Positions 19,462 to 28,783 are shown, numbered from the stretch's first letter. The stretch: DNA of 36,810 nt from an uncultured Gammaproteobacteria bacterium (GCA_913057215.1 CAJXNQ010000016.1:1-36810); one strand, 5' to 3'. Translations and numbers: made by a program. Notes: generated by a model not told the origin, from the letters alone.

Positions 19462-21032
19462 ATTTTGTGGGTCTGTTCCAATCTTTGGATGCGAGTCAGT
19501 CAACCCACGCAAAGCGGGATGCATTGATTGCATTTCTCGAGCAAGGCGATGCCGTCGAGACCGCGCTCGCGGTGAGTCTTCTCACAGGCCGAAAACAACA
19601 ACGCACATTAAAACCGGCGCAACTCAAGCAGGTCGCTGGCGTGCTCTATCAAGAGACTCCCTGGCTCTTTGATGAGTGCTATCAAGCCGTGGGCGATCTG
19701 TCTGAAACCCTCGCAATCTTGTGTGCAGACGGCTTACAGGAAGCGAATACTCAAGATCCGGTCCTTAGCGCCTGGTCTGACCTGCAACAGCAGTTATTAC
19801 AGATTCACCCGGATGCCTTGCCAACTGCACTGTATACAACCCTTCAACAACTCAGTCGTGACGAAGCATTTTTATTTTTAAAAACTGCCAGTGGTGGTTT
19901 TCGAGTCGGCGTCAGCCGTGGTCTCGTCCATGACGCATTGGCGAAGGTCACAGGCATGTCCCGTGATGTGATTGATGAACGACTGATGGACGGTTTGACG
20001 GTGTCTCAAGACTGGTTGTCAGATCTTCAAAGACCACTGAGTGACGCCGAACAACACGCCAGACCCTGTCCTTTTTTGCTCGCGCATCCCCTGCCTGACA
20101 ACTTTGAATCAACGCTGTCTCCGTCAGACTATGTCGTCGAGTACAAGTGGGACGGGATCCGGGCTCAACTGATTAAGACAGATCAGATCATTCGACTGTG
20201 GTCCCGGGGGGATCATGATATTACGACCCAATTCCCCGAGATCATCGAAGCGGCATCCTCGTGGCCAGGTCAATGGACCCTCGACGGCGAAATTCTGATC
20301 GTCCGCGATGAAGGACTCGGCTCGTTTCATGATCTCCAAACGCGACTCAACCGAAAACGTGTAACCAAACCACTGCTTGCATCGCATCCTGCACGTTTTC
20401 GCGCGTACGATCTCCTGAAATTCAACGGCGTCGATCTGCGCGAACAGCCATTGATCAAACGTAAGGCACATTTGGATACGCTTTCTGTTGAGCAGTCGCC
20501 GTGGCATATCCATCACAGTTGGCTTGCTATCTCGCAGATGCGCGCCCAATCGCGCAGTCTCGGCGCGGAAGGATTGATGCTAAAAGCTCAGGATGCAGCC
20601 TACCAGGGCGGTCGAAAAAGTGGAGTGTGGTGGAAGTGGAAACTCGATCCGATGACCGCTGATCTGGTATTGATCTACGCGCAGGCTGGCCACGGTCGAC
20701 GCGCTTCACTGCATACCGACTATACCCTCGCTGCCTGGTCAGAGAACACCTTGGTGCCGGTGGCTAAAGCCTATTCAGGCCTGACTGATGACGAGCTCAA
20801 AACCATCGATCGTTGGATCAAAGCGCATACCACAGACAAATTTGGGCCCGTGCGACAAGTCGAGGCCGAACTGGTGTTTGAAATTGGCTTTGAAGGTATT
20901 GCTCGATCTTCACGTCATAAAAGTGGCATCGCGCTTCGATTTCCGAGGATCCTCAGATGGCGAACAGATCTGACACCCACGGACGCCGATTCTTTGAGTT
21001 ATTTTAATGAACTCTTGGAGGTGGCCAGATGA
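19458..21032 (+). CDS. ATP-dependent DNA ligase of the Lhr/PdeM cassette
   Basis: The 524-residue protein has an N-terminal ligase DNA-binding domain. The nucleotidyltransferase domain has motif I EYKWDGIRAQL (Lys230, the residue that is adenylated) and motif III-like GEILI. The C-terminal OB domain has motifs including WWKWKLD and a basic ending. It seals nicks using ATP, unlike the essential NAD-dependent LigA. It sits between the exonuclease and the helicase with 4 bp overlaps, which supports a shared repair role. It has no fused polymerase or primase domain, so it is not a LigD. Confidence 0.95.
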   Translation: MNFVGLFQSLDASQSTHAKRDALIAFLEQGDAVETALAVSLLTGRKQQRTLKPAQLKQVAGVLYQETPWLFDECYQAVGDLSETLAILCADGLQEANTQDPVLSAWSDLQQQLLQIHPDALPTALYTTLQQLSRDEAFLFLKTASGGFRVGVSRGLVHDALAKVTGMSRDVIDERLMDGLTVSQDWLSDLQRPLSDAEQHARPCPFLLAHPLPDNFESTLSPSDYVVEYKWDGIRAQLIKTDQIIRLWSRGDHDITTQFPEIIEAASSWPGQWTLDGEILIVRDEGLGSFHDLQTRLNRKRVTKPLLASHPARFRAYDLLKFNGVDLREQPLIKRKAHLDTLSVEQSPWHIHHSWLAISQMRAQSRSLGAEGLMLKAQDAAYQGGRKSGVWWKWKLDPMTADLVLIYAQAGHGRRASLHTDYTLAAWSENTLVPVAKAYSGLTDDELKTIDRWIKAHTTDKFGPVRQVEAELVFEIGFEGIARSSRHKSGIALRFPRILRWRTDLTPTDADSLSYFNELLEVAR

Positions 21033-23458
21033 GTCAGTTTGCGTCGATTCGCGACTATTTCCAGGCTCAAGGCTTTACCCCCTTTACGTTCCAAGAAACA
21101 GCATGGTCGCTGACCCAAGCATCCAAACATCAACTGATTCAGTGCCCAACCGGATCTGGAAAAACACTCGCTGCTGCTGGAGCGTGGATCGATGATCTCT
21201 TACATCAACCGAAGTCAGTCGGCCTCCGAGTGCTCTACATCACACCGCTTCGTGCCATGACCCGAGACATCGAACGCGCGCTTGCCGCACCGCTTGAGGG
21301 CAGTGCACATATGGTCTTGGCAAGAAACGGTGACAGCACAGCCAGCGAACGCGCGCGCATCATGCGTAAACCGCCTGCGATTCTGATGATCACGCCTGAG
21401 AGTTTGTCAGTGCTGCTTGCTTCAACCAAAGCCCCTGACATCTTCAAGCATTTACGGGGATGCATCGTCGACGAATGGCATGACCTGATGGTGTCAAAGC
21501 GGGGATTACAGACCGTACTGTGTCTCGCTCGACTGCGTCAGTATGCACCGAATTTGGTCATCACTGGCATCTCGGCGACACTTGCAGACCCAGAGCGCGC
21601 ACTTCAAGCATTGCTCCCGGTAGGTGAAACAGGCCAGATCACCCGCGCTGAGATCGCGCGTGAAATCCAATTGCGTGTCATTGAAGACACCGAATCGGCA
21701 CGAATTCCGTGGGCTGGGCATCTTGGACTGACGCTTCTGAAAGAAGTGGCTCGCGACTGTGTTGCCGGCGAGACAACGCTCTTATTTGCCAACACCCGAA
21801 ATCAAGCAGAGCAGTGGTATCAAGCGCTGTCGATTGTTCGAGCTGATTTAAACATTGCATTGCATCATGGCTCGCTTGCCTCGGAAGCACGCAATGCGGT
21901 TGAGACCGGTCTCAAAGACGGAACGTTGGATCTTGTGGTGGCCACCAGTGCACTGGACCTTGGAGTCGATTTCCAAGCAGTCGAGCGCATCATACAGGTG
22001 GGATCCCCTCGCTCAGTCAGTCGACTCATTCAGCGCGCAGGTCGTGCTCGACATCGACCGGGAGCGCACCCCACTGTGACGTTGGTTCCGACCAACCGAT
22101 TGCATCTGCATGAATATGCAGCCTTGGCGGATGCCCTTGATGATCAGGCGCTTGAACCGATGCAACCGGCACGCGGCAGTCTCGATGTGTTGCTGCAACA
22201 TTTGGTGACTCTGGCTTTACAAACGCCGTGGGAACCGAACGCCATGCTCGCTGAGATCCGCCAGGTTGACGCCTATCGCAACCTGAGCCAAGAGGTCTTC
22301 ATGGAATGCCTGACGGTGCTTGAAAAGGGATCTCACTCACTGACGGAATACAGTGCCTATCAAAAACTCAAACCCAATGCGTCTGGACGCTACGCCGTCA
22401 CCAGCCTGCAAATCGCACGTCGCCACCGGATGAGCATCGGTACCATTGTGAGCCACGCGCAGGTGCGCGTCCGCATGCGCCGCGGTCAGTCATTGGGACA
22501 CATTGAGGAGAATTTTGCCGGTCGTCTGAGACCGGGAGATATCTTTCGCTTCGCCGGAAGGCGACTGGCCATGATTCGGTTAGAAGATGGCGATCTGATC
22601 GTCAAACCCGCCGCCGGCGGTCGTGTGAGCGAGGTACCGCGTTGGACTGGCGGACGGCTGCCTTTGTCGCAAACCTTGGCACATCGTATCGAGCGCGCAT
22701 TTGACCGATCGACGCCCGTATCCCCACGTGTTCTCAATGCGGACTGGCTATCGAGTGCGTTACAAAAAACAGCCTGGATACAGGCCACATTGAGTGCCAA
22801 TCCAGAGGCTGACTCGGTATTGTGTGAGCGTTTTCGCTCTCGCGATGGTTCGCACCTGATTCTTTACCCCTTTTCAGGCTGGTTGGTTCATCAGGCGCTT
22901 GGGCCACTGCTTGCCACTCGACTGGCTGCGTATACGCCCGCAACACTGACCATCACTGTCAATGACTATGGGATCGAGCTTCTCTCACCCACGGAGGAGC
23001 CGCTGGATCTGTTGGTCACCCGATGGACGGATTTGCTGCACACCGACGGCGTGATTTCGGATTTAGACCAGGCGTTGAACCTCACTGAAATCGTTCGTCG
23101 ACAATTTCGGACTACAGCGCGCATTGCAGGTCTTATTTTTGAAGGCTACCCAGGAAAACAAAAATCCACACGCATGCTACAAAGCTCGGCAGGATTACTG
23201 TTCGATGTCCTCGCTGAGCACGATCCAGATCATATTTTATTGGCGCAAGCGAAGCGCGATGTGCTCGAGGATGAATTTGACCTCCCGCGTCTGATGGAGA
23301 CCCTGACCTCCTTGAGTGCGCGTCCACTCCATCTGTGCGCGCTAAAAAAGCCATCGCCACTGGCGCTGCCACTTTTGATCGAGCGCTTGAGTGCGCGTCT
23401 GTCGACCGAGCGCCTGCAAGATCGCCTCCAACGGATGACCGAGGCCTTCAATGACTGA
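21029..23458 (+). CDS. Ligase-associated Lhr-like DEAD/DEAH-box DNA helicase
   Basis: The 809-residue superfamily 2 helicase has Walker A QCPTGSGKT (Lys45), Walker B VDEWH (residues 148-152) and SAT motif III near residue 180. Motif VI is QRAGRARHRPG. The C-terminal part is the Lhr-core winged-helix and beta-bundle region. It lacks the very long C-terminal extension of full-length Lhr, so it is the Lhr-core type that travels with this ligase. It is expected to translocate on single-stranded DNA. The ends overlap the ligase (4 bp) and pdeM (8 bp). Confidence 0.95.
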   Translation: MSQFASIRDYFQAQGFTPFTFQETAWSLTQASKHQLIQCPTGSGKTLAAAGAWIDDLLHQPKSVGLRVLYITPLRAMTRDIERALAAPLEGSAHMVLARNGDSTASERARIMRKPPAILMITPESLSVLLASTKAPDIFKHLRGCIVDEWHDLMVSKRGLQTVLCLARLRQYAPNLVITGISATLADPERALQALLPVGETGQITRAEIAREIQLRVIEDTESARIPWAGHLGLTLLKEVARDCVAGETTLLFANTRNQAEQWYQALSIVRADLNIALHHGSLASEARNAVETGLKDGTLDLVVATSALDLGVDFQAVERIIQVGSPRSVSRLIQRAGRARHRPGAHPTVTLVPTNRLHLHEYAALADALDDQALEPMQPARGSLDVLLQHLVTLALQTPWEPNAMLAEIRQVDAYRNLSQEVFMECLTVLEKGSHSLTEYSAYQKLKPNASGRYAVTSLQIARRHRMSIGTIVSHAQVRVRMRRGQSLGHIEENFAGRLRPGDIFRFAGRRLAMIRLEDGDLIVKPAAGGRVSEVPRWTGGRLPLSQTLAHRIERAFDRSTPVSPRVLNADWLSSALQKTAWIQATLSANPEADSVLCERFRSRDGSHLILYPFSGWLVHQALGPLLATRLAAYTPATLTITVNDYGIELLSPTEEPLDLLVTRWTDLLHTDGVISDLDQALNLTEIVRRQFRTTARIAGLIFEGYPGKQKSTRMLQSSAGLLFDVLAEHDPDHILLAQAKRDVLEDEFDLPRLMETLTSLSARPLHLCALKKPSPLALPLLIERLSARLSTERLQDRLQRMTEAFND

Positions 23459-24107
23459 GCTGTTGTTTGCAGGCGAGCACTTTGTCGCGCGAGCCGATCG
23501 AACGTTATTCCATCCGAGCAGTCAGACGCTGTTCCTATCGGATTTGCACTTGGGGAAGGCACAGGTGTTTCAGGCAGCTGGCATTCCGGTGACCGATGCA
23601 AGTGAGCACCAGGACCTCGCGCGTCTTGATCAGGCCATTCAAGATACGGGGGCTTTGCATGTGTGGATATTGGGAGACTTATTTCATCAGGTTTCGTGCA
23701 TTCAAGCGTGTCAAATCCAACAGTGGTCGAGCCACTTCCAGACTCACACAGCGACTGCTCAGGTGATTCTCGGTAATCACGATCGATCCGGACATGCGTT
23801 GGCTGAGCAACTGGGTCTGACCGTGTGCCCTGAGCCCTCTCAATGGAATGGCATACAACTCGCCCATCACCCGGATCCAAATCGCCATGCACCTCGGATT
23901 GCAGGACACATTCATCCCCAAGTGCAATTTAAAAGCGCATCAGATCACTTGGTATATCCCTGCTTTGCGATCCCGCATTCTCACGAATTACTGCTGCCAG
24001 CATTTACGGGATTCTCCGGTGGGCCACGCTTTGATGCGAAACAGACCTCCTGTTATGCGATTACACCCATTGGGGTCTTGCCTCCAGGTAAGATGACCCC
24101 ACGGTAG
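23451..24107 (+). CDS. pdeM: Ligase-associated DNA damage response endonuclease PdeM
   Basis: The 218-residue metallophosphoesterase has the family metal motifs: LSDLHLGK near residue 26, GDLFH near residue 77, GNHD near residue 104, and GHIHPQ near residue 150. PdeM is the fourth member of the exonuclease-ligase-helicase cassette. The N-terminus is encoded inside the helicase stop region. A strong ribosome binding site for the following gene begins eight bases after its stop, and I see no terminator there. Confidence 0.93.
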   Translation: MTELLFAGEHFVARADRTLFHPSSQTLFLSDLHLGKAQVFQAAGIPVTDASEHQDLARLDQAIQDTGALHVWILGDLFHQVSCIQACQIQQWSSHFQTHTATAQVILGNHDRSGHALAEQLGLTVCPEPSQWNGIQLAHHPDPNRHAPRIAGHIHPQVQFKSASDHLVYPCFAIPHSHELLLPAFTGFSGGPRFDAKQTSCYAITPIGVLPPGKMTPR

Positions 24108-24127
24108 TTAAAAAGGGAGGTGTTCAA

Positions 24128-24580
24128 ATGCGTTCACTTGTACTAATGCTATTTTTGACTCAGGGCGCATGGGCATTCGATAAAAAGCCAAGCCCGAATT
24201 GGACGCCAACCGAAGTTGTGGAAATTGTCTTATCGGCCATGGCATCCAATGATACGCCAGAGGCCGATGCCGGTATCAAACAGGCGTTTGAATTCGCGAG
24301 CCCTCGCAATCGACAAGCGACTGGCCCCTTCTGGCATTTTAAAGCCATCGTCAAACAGCAGAACTTTGCACCCCTTTTAAACCACACCTCGCGCGATATT
24401 GGTGAGGCCGTGCTTGAAGGTGATACGGCCTCTATCCCACTGGTCGTGGTTGGTCCAAGTGGTGAGGTTGCAGGCTTTATGTGGACCTTGAGCAAACAAA
24501 CCGAGGGCGAGTTTACCGACAGCTGGATGACCGATGGAGTTGTGCGCGTCCCGCTCGGGCCCTCGATGAAAGCCTTGTGA
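24128..24580 (+). CDS. DUF4864 domain exported protein
   Basis: The 150-residue protein starts with a short signal peptide (MRSLVLMLFLTQGAWA), probably cleaved after AWA, so the mature part of about 134 residues is periplasmic. The body matches the DUF4864 pattern I recall, with a helical first half and a beta-rich second half with a central conserved GPFWHFKAIV and a GFMWTLSKQ strand. The function is unknown. The strongest ribosome binding site of this region, GGGAGGTG, lies five bases before the ATG. The stop overlaps the next gene's start (TGATG). Confidence 0.75.
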   Translation: MRSLVLMLFLTQGAWAFDKKPSPNWTPTEVVEIVLSAMASNDTPEADAGIKQAFEFASPRNRQATGPFWHFKAIVKQQNFAPLLNHTSRDIGEAVLEGDTASIPLVVVGPSGEVAGFMWTLSKQTEGEFTDSWMTDGVVRVPLGPSMKAL

Positions 24581-24867
24581 TGTACTCCGTCATCGTCGAG
24601 CCTGAAAACCGGGCGCGACACGCGCGCGAATATCGAGTCTTGCTCGGTTGGTTTGAACGCAGAAAGCGCGAACTCGGTCTGGATGCCCTCAGCGAAGGCG
24701 ACCCCCTGGATCCCCATCATCCGTACAATCAATCGTTCGACGCACTGTGTAAAGAGGCTGAACACTATTGGCGGTCTGAACGCAAATACTGGCCTTCACC
24801 CTTGCAACTTTCGCATGCTTTCTTTCAAATGGAAGACCCAATCCGAGGCGATCAATTGAACGCATGA
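24580..24867 (+). CDS. Conserved-looking 95-residue protein of unknown function
   Basis: I do not recognise this protein. From ATG 24580 it is 95 residues, with no signal peptide or membrane segment. It is charged in the first third (RRKREL) and rich in Trp, Tyr and His in the middle (residues about 44-72, including YWRSERKYWPSP). Both ends overlap neighbours: TGATG with the DUF4864 gene and ATGA with folM. That tight fit is the main evidence that it is real. A link to pterin metabolism is possible from the position but not shown. Confidence 0.7.
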   Translation: MYSVIVEPENRARHAREYRVLLGWFERRKRELGLDALSEGDPLDPHHPYNQSFDALCKEAEHYWRSERKYWPSPLQLSHAFFQMEDPIRGDQLNA

Positions 24868-25574
24868 CCGATCCCATTTTAATCACAGGCGGTGCCACCC
24901 GATTGGGGTATGCGCTTGCCATGCACTACATCCACAACGCACAACCGGTTGTGATCACCTATCGAAGCAAACGCCCTGAGGTAGAAAAACTCAAGGCCGC
25001 AGGGGTGACCTGTGTGCACGCCGACTTTGCGACCGACTCAGGTGTTTTAGATGCACTTGAAAGCCTTAAATCAGTCATGCCTCGGTGCCAATCAATCGTT
25101 CATAATGCGTCGAGTTGGTGGACTGACCCGCCGTTGGCGGACCAATTGGATCATCTGGCTCTGATGATGCGGATTCATGTGGGGACGCCAATGGTCCTCA
25201 CACACGGGTTAGAGCCAGCACTCGAGGCCGCAGACAATCCTTCGGTGATTTTGGTGTCAGATCACGTCGCACATCGAGGCAGTGACAAACACATGGCGTA
25301 CGCAGCCTCTAAAGCGGCCATGCTCAATCTGACGCAGTCTCTTGCAAAACGCTATGCACCCACGATTCGAGTGAATGCATTGTGTCCAGCATTGCTTGCG
25401 TTCCGTGACGAGGACGATGAGACCTACCGAGCAAAAACGCTGAAGAAAAGCCCTCTGGGTCGAGTTCCAGGCTTCGAAGTCGCAATTCAGGGCATCTGCT
25501 ATTTGCAAACCAATCAATACACTACCGGAACCATCCTTCCATTGGATGGTGGTCGATCTCTGAACATGCCATGA
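24864..25574 (+). CDS. folM: Dihydromonapterin reductase, FolM-like SDR
   Basis: The 236-residue SDR closely follows the E. coli FolM sequence as I recall it: ITGGATRLGYALA, HNASSWW, MRIHVGTPMVL, RGSDKHMAYAASKAA with the catalytic Tyr and Lys, and a final LDGGRSLN. FolM reduces dihydromonapterin and dihydrofolate with NADPH. The start overlaps the 95-residue gene and the stop overlaps nadC, by 4 bp each. A general SDR role cannot be excluded, but the match to FolM-specific blocks is good. Confidence 0.88.
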   Translation: MTDPILITGGATRLGYALAMHYIHNAQPVVITYRSKRPEVEKLKAAGVTCVHADFATDSGVLDALESLKSVMPRCQSIVHNASSWWTDPPLADQLDHLALMMRIHVGTPMVLTHGLEPALEAADNPSVILVSDHVAHRGSDKHMAYAASKAAMLNLTQSLAKRYAPTIRVNALCPALLAFRDEDDETYRAKTLKKSPLGRVPGFEVAIQGICYLQTNQYTTGTILPLDGGRSLNMP

Positions 25575-26419
25575 CAGCCGACTTTCAAAAAACGATCCAA
25601 CAGGATGTTGCACGCGCTCTAGCGGAGGACATTGGCCGTGGTGACGTGACAGCACAGCTGATCCCAGAAGCTCAGCAGGCTCAAGCCACGATTATCACTC
25701 GCGACTTCATGGTGGTTGCCGGAACCGCATTCGTCACTGAAACCTTTCGGCAACTGGATGATGCCATTGGTATCGAGTGGCATATTGCAGAGGGTGACGT
25801 TGTCCAACCGGGGACCTGCTTGGCATCATTGAGAGGCCAAGCGCGCGGGCTACTCACCGGTGAACGCACCGCACTCAATTTTTTACAGATGCTCTCTGGA
25901 ATTGCCACCAAAACTCATCAACTGGTTCTAAAGCTTAAGGGGACCCGAGCGGGTCTCTTCGATACCCGAAAAACGGTGCCCGGTCTTCGTCAAGCGCAAA
26001 AATATGCGGTATCTGTGGGCGGTGGCCACAATCATCGCATCGGACTCTTTGATCAGGTCTTGATCAAAGAAAATCACATCGCGGCCTGCGGTTCATTGAC
26101 ACAAGCCATTGTCGCTGCGCGCACACTGCATCCGACGCTCCGTGTTCAAGTGGAAGTCGAAACCTTTGATGAATTCCATGAGGCACTGGCCGCTGAGCCG
26201 GATATCATCATGCTGGACAATTTTGAAGTTCCCCAATTGATCGAGGCCGTTGGTATTCGGGATCGTCTCAAACCAACCATTGAATTGGAGGCCTCAGGTG
26301 GCATTACAGAGGCCAATCTTGCGATCGTTGGAGAAACAGGCGTCGATCGAATTTCGCTTGGCACCCTGACCAAAGACATTGCAGCCATTGACCTGTCAAT
26401 GAGGGTTGAATTGTCATAA
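25571..26419 (+). CDS. nadC: Nicotinate-nucleotide diphosphorylase (quinolinate phosphoribosyltransferase)
   Basis: NadC turns quinolinate and PRPP into nicotinate mononucleotide in NAD synthesis. The 282-residue protein has the expected blocks: EDIGRGDVTAQLI near the N-terminus, GERTALNFLQMLSGIAT, DTRKTVPGLRQAQKYAV, GGGHNHRIGLFDQVLIKENH and a C-terminal ASGGI and GVDRISLGTLT barrel end. Length is normal. Its start overlaps folM. I see no nadA or nadB near it in the window. Confidence 0.97.
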   Translation: MTADFQKTIQQDVARALAEDIGRGDVTAQLIPEAQQAQATIITRDFMVVAGTAFVTETFRQLDDAIGIEWHIAEGDVVQPGTCLASLRGQARGLLTGERTALNFLQMLSGIATKTHQLVLKLKGTRAGLFDTRKTVPGLRQAQKYAVSVGGGHNHRIGLFDQVLIKENHIAACGSLTQAIVAARTLHPTLRVQVEVETFDEFHEALAAEPDIIMLDNFEVPQLIEAVGIRDRLKPTIELEASGGITEANLAIVGETGVDRISLGTLTKDIAAIDLSMRVELS

Positions 26420-26450
26420 AAACTCTGTAACTTGCAGTCAAGGTGGATGT

Positions 26451-27011
26451 ATGCAAGAACGGATATTGCGTTTAAACATTGCCGGCTCCCCGGTTGAGTG
26501 GCTGACTTGGGAGGATGCGGCGACCTTACAGGCACGTGGAATGGTCGCCTGGACGCTTGGTTCACCCTGCATGACCGTGCGTGGCGGAAAATCACGACTG
26601 ACCGGAGAGCGATCGACGCTGGTGTTGCACTCGATCATGGCTTGCGAAGGTCGGATCTATGACATCGCAAGCCGCACTCCGAACCTCACAAACACCTCAC
26701 TTTTCCGCCGCGACCAACATCTTTGCCTGTACTGCGGCAAACAATTCAAAGACCAAGAACTCACGCGAGATCATGTGGTTCCCATTTCGCGCGGTGGCCG
26801 AGACGTTTGGATGAACGTAGTGACCGCCTGTCGACGATGCAACCAACACAAAGGCAACAAAATGCTCGATGAACTGAGCATGGATCTGTTGGCTCTTCCC
26901 TACAAACCAAACCATGCTGAATATCTTGCGCTGATTAATTCCCATCGGATTCGAGCAGATCAGATGGAGTTTCTACGACCGAATTTCAGCCGTCAAAGTC
27001 GGCTCCGTTAA
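26451..27011 (+). CDS. HNH endonuclease domain protein
   Basis: The 186-residue protein has an N-terminal region of about 85 residues, opening RILRLNIAGSPVEWLTWEDA, and an HNH nuclease core at roughly residues 90-130. The core has two CxxC pairs (CLYCGK and CRRC), HVVPISRGG, and an Asn in WMNVV. All metal-binding and catalytic positions look intact. This layout occurs widely in chromosomes outside defence loci and its role is unclear. AAGGTGGA lies four to five bases upstream of ATG 26451, so I prefer it to the longer form from 26406, which would overlap nadC. No methylase or mobile-element gene is adjacent. Confidence 0.85.
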   Translation: MQERILRLNIAGSPVEWLTWEDAATLQARGMVAWTLGSPCMTVRGGKSRLTGERSTLVLHSIMACEGRIYDIASRTPNLTNTSLFRRDQHLCLYCGKQFKDQELTRDHVVPISRGGRDVWMNVVTACRRCNQHKGNKMLDELSMDLLALPYKPNHAEYLALINSHRIRADQMEFLRPNFSRQSRLR

Positions 27012-27049
27012 ACAACCAGCTCACCACATCACAATCAGGTGGAGACGTC

Positions 27050-28039
27050 ATGCAGCCTTGGACAGTCGAAATCACGCGCGGTGCTCTCACCGAAAGTTCT
27101 CACTTAGGGCATGGAGCAGTCGTTGACGCACAGGGTCAGCCACATCTGATTTTCGGGGATTCAACACGCAACACCTTCCCGAGATCGGCCATGAAATGGA
27201 TCCAAGGTCTTGAACTCGTGATGAGCGGAGCCGCGGATGCCTTCGCCATGACTGATGCGGAACTCGCCTTGGCATGTGCTTCTCATAATGGTGAACCAGA
27301 ACACGTCAGCGCCGTGACCGCAGTTTTAAAGCGCTTAGGTCTTGATGCCGACGATCTGGAGTGTGGGATCAGTCTCCCCTTTACAGATGCAGTGCGTTTA
27401 AAACTCAGTTACGAGCGTCAAACGGCAACACAGTTGCATCACTGTTGTTCAGGAAAGCACGTCGGCATGTTGGCTGTCTGCCAGCATCTTGGATTCCCCA
27501 TCGCTGGTTATACGGAATATGACCATCCACTCCAAGTCCGAATCCGGAATCACATCAGCGACATTTTCTCCGTTGACGCACACAGCTTGCCCTTTGAGGC
27601 AGATGGGTGTTCTGTGCCCACCTACGCCATGCCACTTGATCTCATGGCACACGGATTTGCCCGCTTGGCGGCAGAGCACTGCACGGGTCCGATGAATCAA
27701 GCAGCCAAGCGCCTGCGGCTGGCGCAAGCCAGTGCCCCCTTTATGGTTGCAGGCACGGATCGACTCGATACGGCACTGCTTGAGGCCGGCCAAGGGCGCC
27801 TGCAGGTCAAGATGGGTGCTGAAGGTGTCTACTGTGGAGCACTGGCTGACCGCGAACTTGGCTTTGCTCTGAAATGCGAGGACGGCAGCCTCAGGGGTCA
27901 AGAGGCACTGGTCATTGCGCTCCTTGATGCCATTGGAGAGCACGAAATTCTTGCTCGGCTGCCCGACAAATTCCGAAACCTCCGCATCACCACCGCTCGA
28001 GGCGCTGTGGTTGGCGAGATTTCAGTGAGACGTGACTGA
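27050..28039 (+). CDS. Asparaginase of the Asparaginase_II family
   Basis: The 329-residue protein matches the Rhizobium-type asparaginase family: EITRGALTESSHLGHGAVVD, FPRSAMKWIQGLEL, ALACASHNGEPEHV, CGISLPF, and the HHCCSGKHVGML block with the conserved Ser and Lys. It should hydrolyse asparagine to aspartate and ammonia. It lacks a signal peptide, so it is likely cytosolic. AGGTGGAG lies upstream of ATG 27050. Its last 18 bp overlap the convergent olsA gene. Confidence 0.9.
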   Translation: MQPWTVEITRGALTESSHLGHGAVVDAQGQPHLIFGDSTRNTFPRSAMKWIQGLELVMSGAADAFAMTDAELALACASHNGEPEHVSAVTAVLKRLGLDADDLECGISLPFTDAVRLKLSYERQTATQLHHCCSGKHVGMLAVCQHLGFPIAGYTEYDHPLQVRIRNHISDIFSVDAHSLPFEADGCSVPTYAMPLDLMAHGFARLAAEHCTGPMNQAAKRLRLAQASAPFMVAGTDRLDTALLEAGQGRLQVKMGAEGVYCGALADRELGFALKCEDGSLRGQEALVIALLDAIGEHEILARLPDKFRNLRITTARGAVVGEISVRRD

Positions 28040-28783
28040 TTCTGAGCCGAGTTGCGCTGAGTCTCGGTGTCGCTCGGCACACACCACAGGTTCGAGCAAA
28101 CCCTCAACATCGTGTTGAGCCTGCCGGGCGATGACTGCAGCGGCTTCCGTGCATTCGATGGCCTGTCCGACAGCGACGCGTCCACGAATGAAAGGCGCCT
28201 GAGATAAACGGGTCATATGTGACACAAAATCATCATCACCCGCATAGGACGCCAGATGTTTACCTGGACCGTGATAGCTCAGCGCCATTGGCACAACCGG
28301 TACATTGGCGCGTCGTGCTGCCTCAATGAGGCGGCTTCTGAACTTAATTGGCATTGGACCACGTGTTGAGGTCCCCTCAGGAAACACGACCACCTGATCA
28401 CCCTGCATCAATGCATCAGCGATGTCCTCAAGCGCACGATCCGCTGAACGCCGATCACCCCGATGCACAAACAAAGTGCCGGCGCCTGCGGCGAGCCGAC
28501 CAACCAAGGGCCAACTGGCGACTTCAGCCTTCGATAAAAACCGGACATTGAGCATCGAGCCAATCATTAAAATATCGATCCACGACAGATGGTTGGACAC
28601 AATTAAACACGGCCCTTTGGGCAACTCTCCGACTTGAATCCGCTCAATTCCGAATAAGTGCAACGCTTTTCGGTGCCATAACTGGATGGTGCGTTGTTGC
28701 AAACGGCGGTCGCCGCGGCTTTTGATGCGTTTCAGTGCCCACATCCCACGGAGCATGTGCAGAACAATCCGGACGATTGTCAT
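28022..28783 (-). CDS. olsA: Lyso-ornithine lipid acyltransferase, OlsA-like
   Basis: The 253-residue PlsC-family acyltransferase has the HX4D catalytic motif (His65, Asp70 in NHLSWID), the FPEGTS motif (residues 134-139), and a hydrophobic N-terminus that would hold it at the inner membrane. OlsA adds the second acyl chain to lyso-ornithine lipid; the family also makes phosphatidic acid. I favour OlsA because the gene overlaps olsB by 4 bp, the usual pair for ornithine lipid synthesis. A Pho box sits upstream of the pair. The 3' end overlaps the asparaginase gene. Confidence 0.85.
   Translation of the reverse strand: MTIVRIVLHMLRGMWALKRIKSRGDRRLQQRTIQLWHRKALHLFGIERIQVGELPKGPCLIVSNHLSWIDILMIGSMLNVRFLSKAEVASWPLVGRLAAGAGTLFVHRGDRRSADRALEDIADALMQGDQVVVFPEGTSTRGPMPIKFRSRLIEAARRANVPVVPMALSYHGPGKHLASYAGDDDFVSHMTRLSQAPFIRGRVAVGQAIECTEAAAVIARQAQHDVEGLLEPVVCAERHRDSAQLGSESVTSH

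Noticed and set aside
23230-23892. 220-codon open frame on the minus strand
   Set aside because: It lies antisense to the well-supported helicase and pdeM genes and its translation has no recognisable domain.
24160-24765. 201-codon open frame on the minus strand
   Set aside because: It is antisense to the DUF4864 and 95-residue genes, which have ribosome binding sites and start/stop overlaps; no domain is seen.
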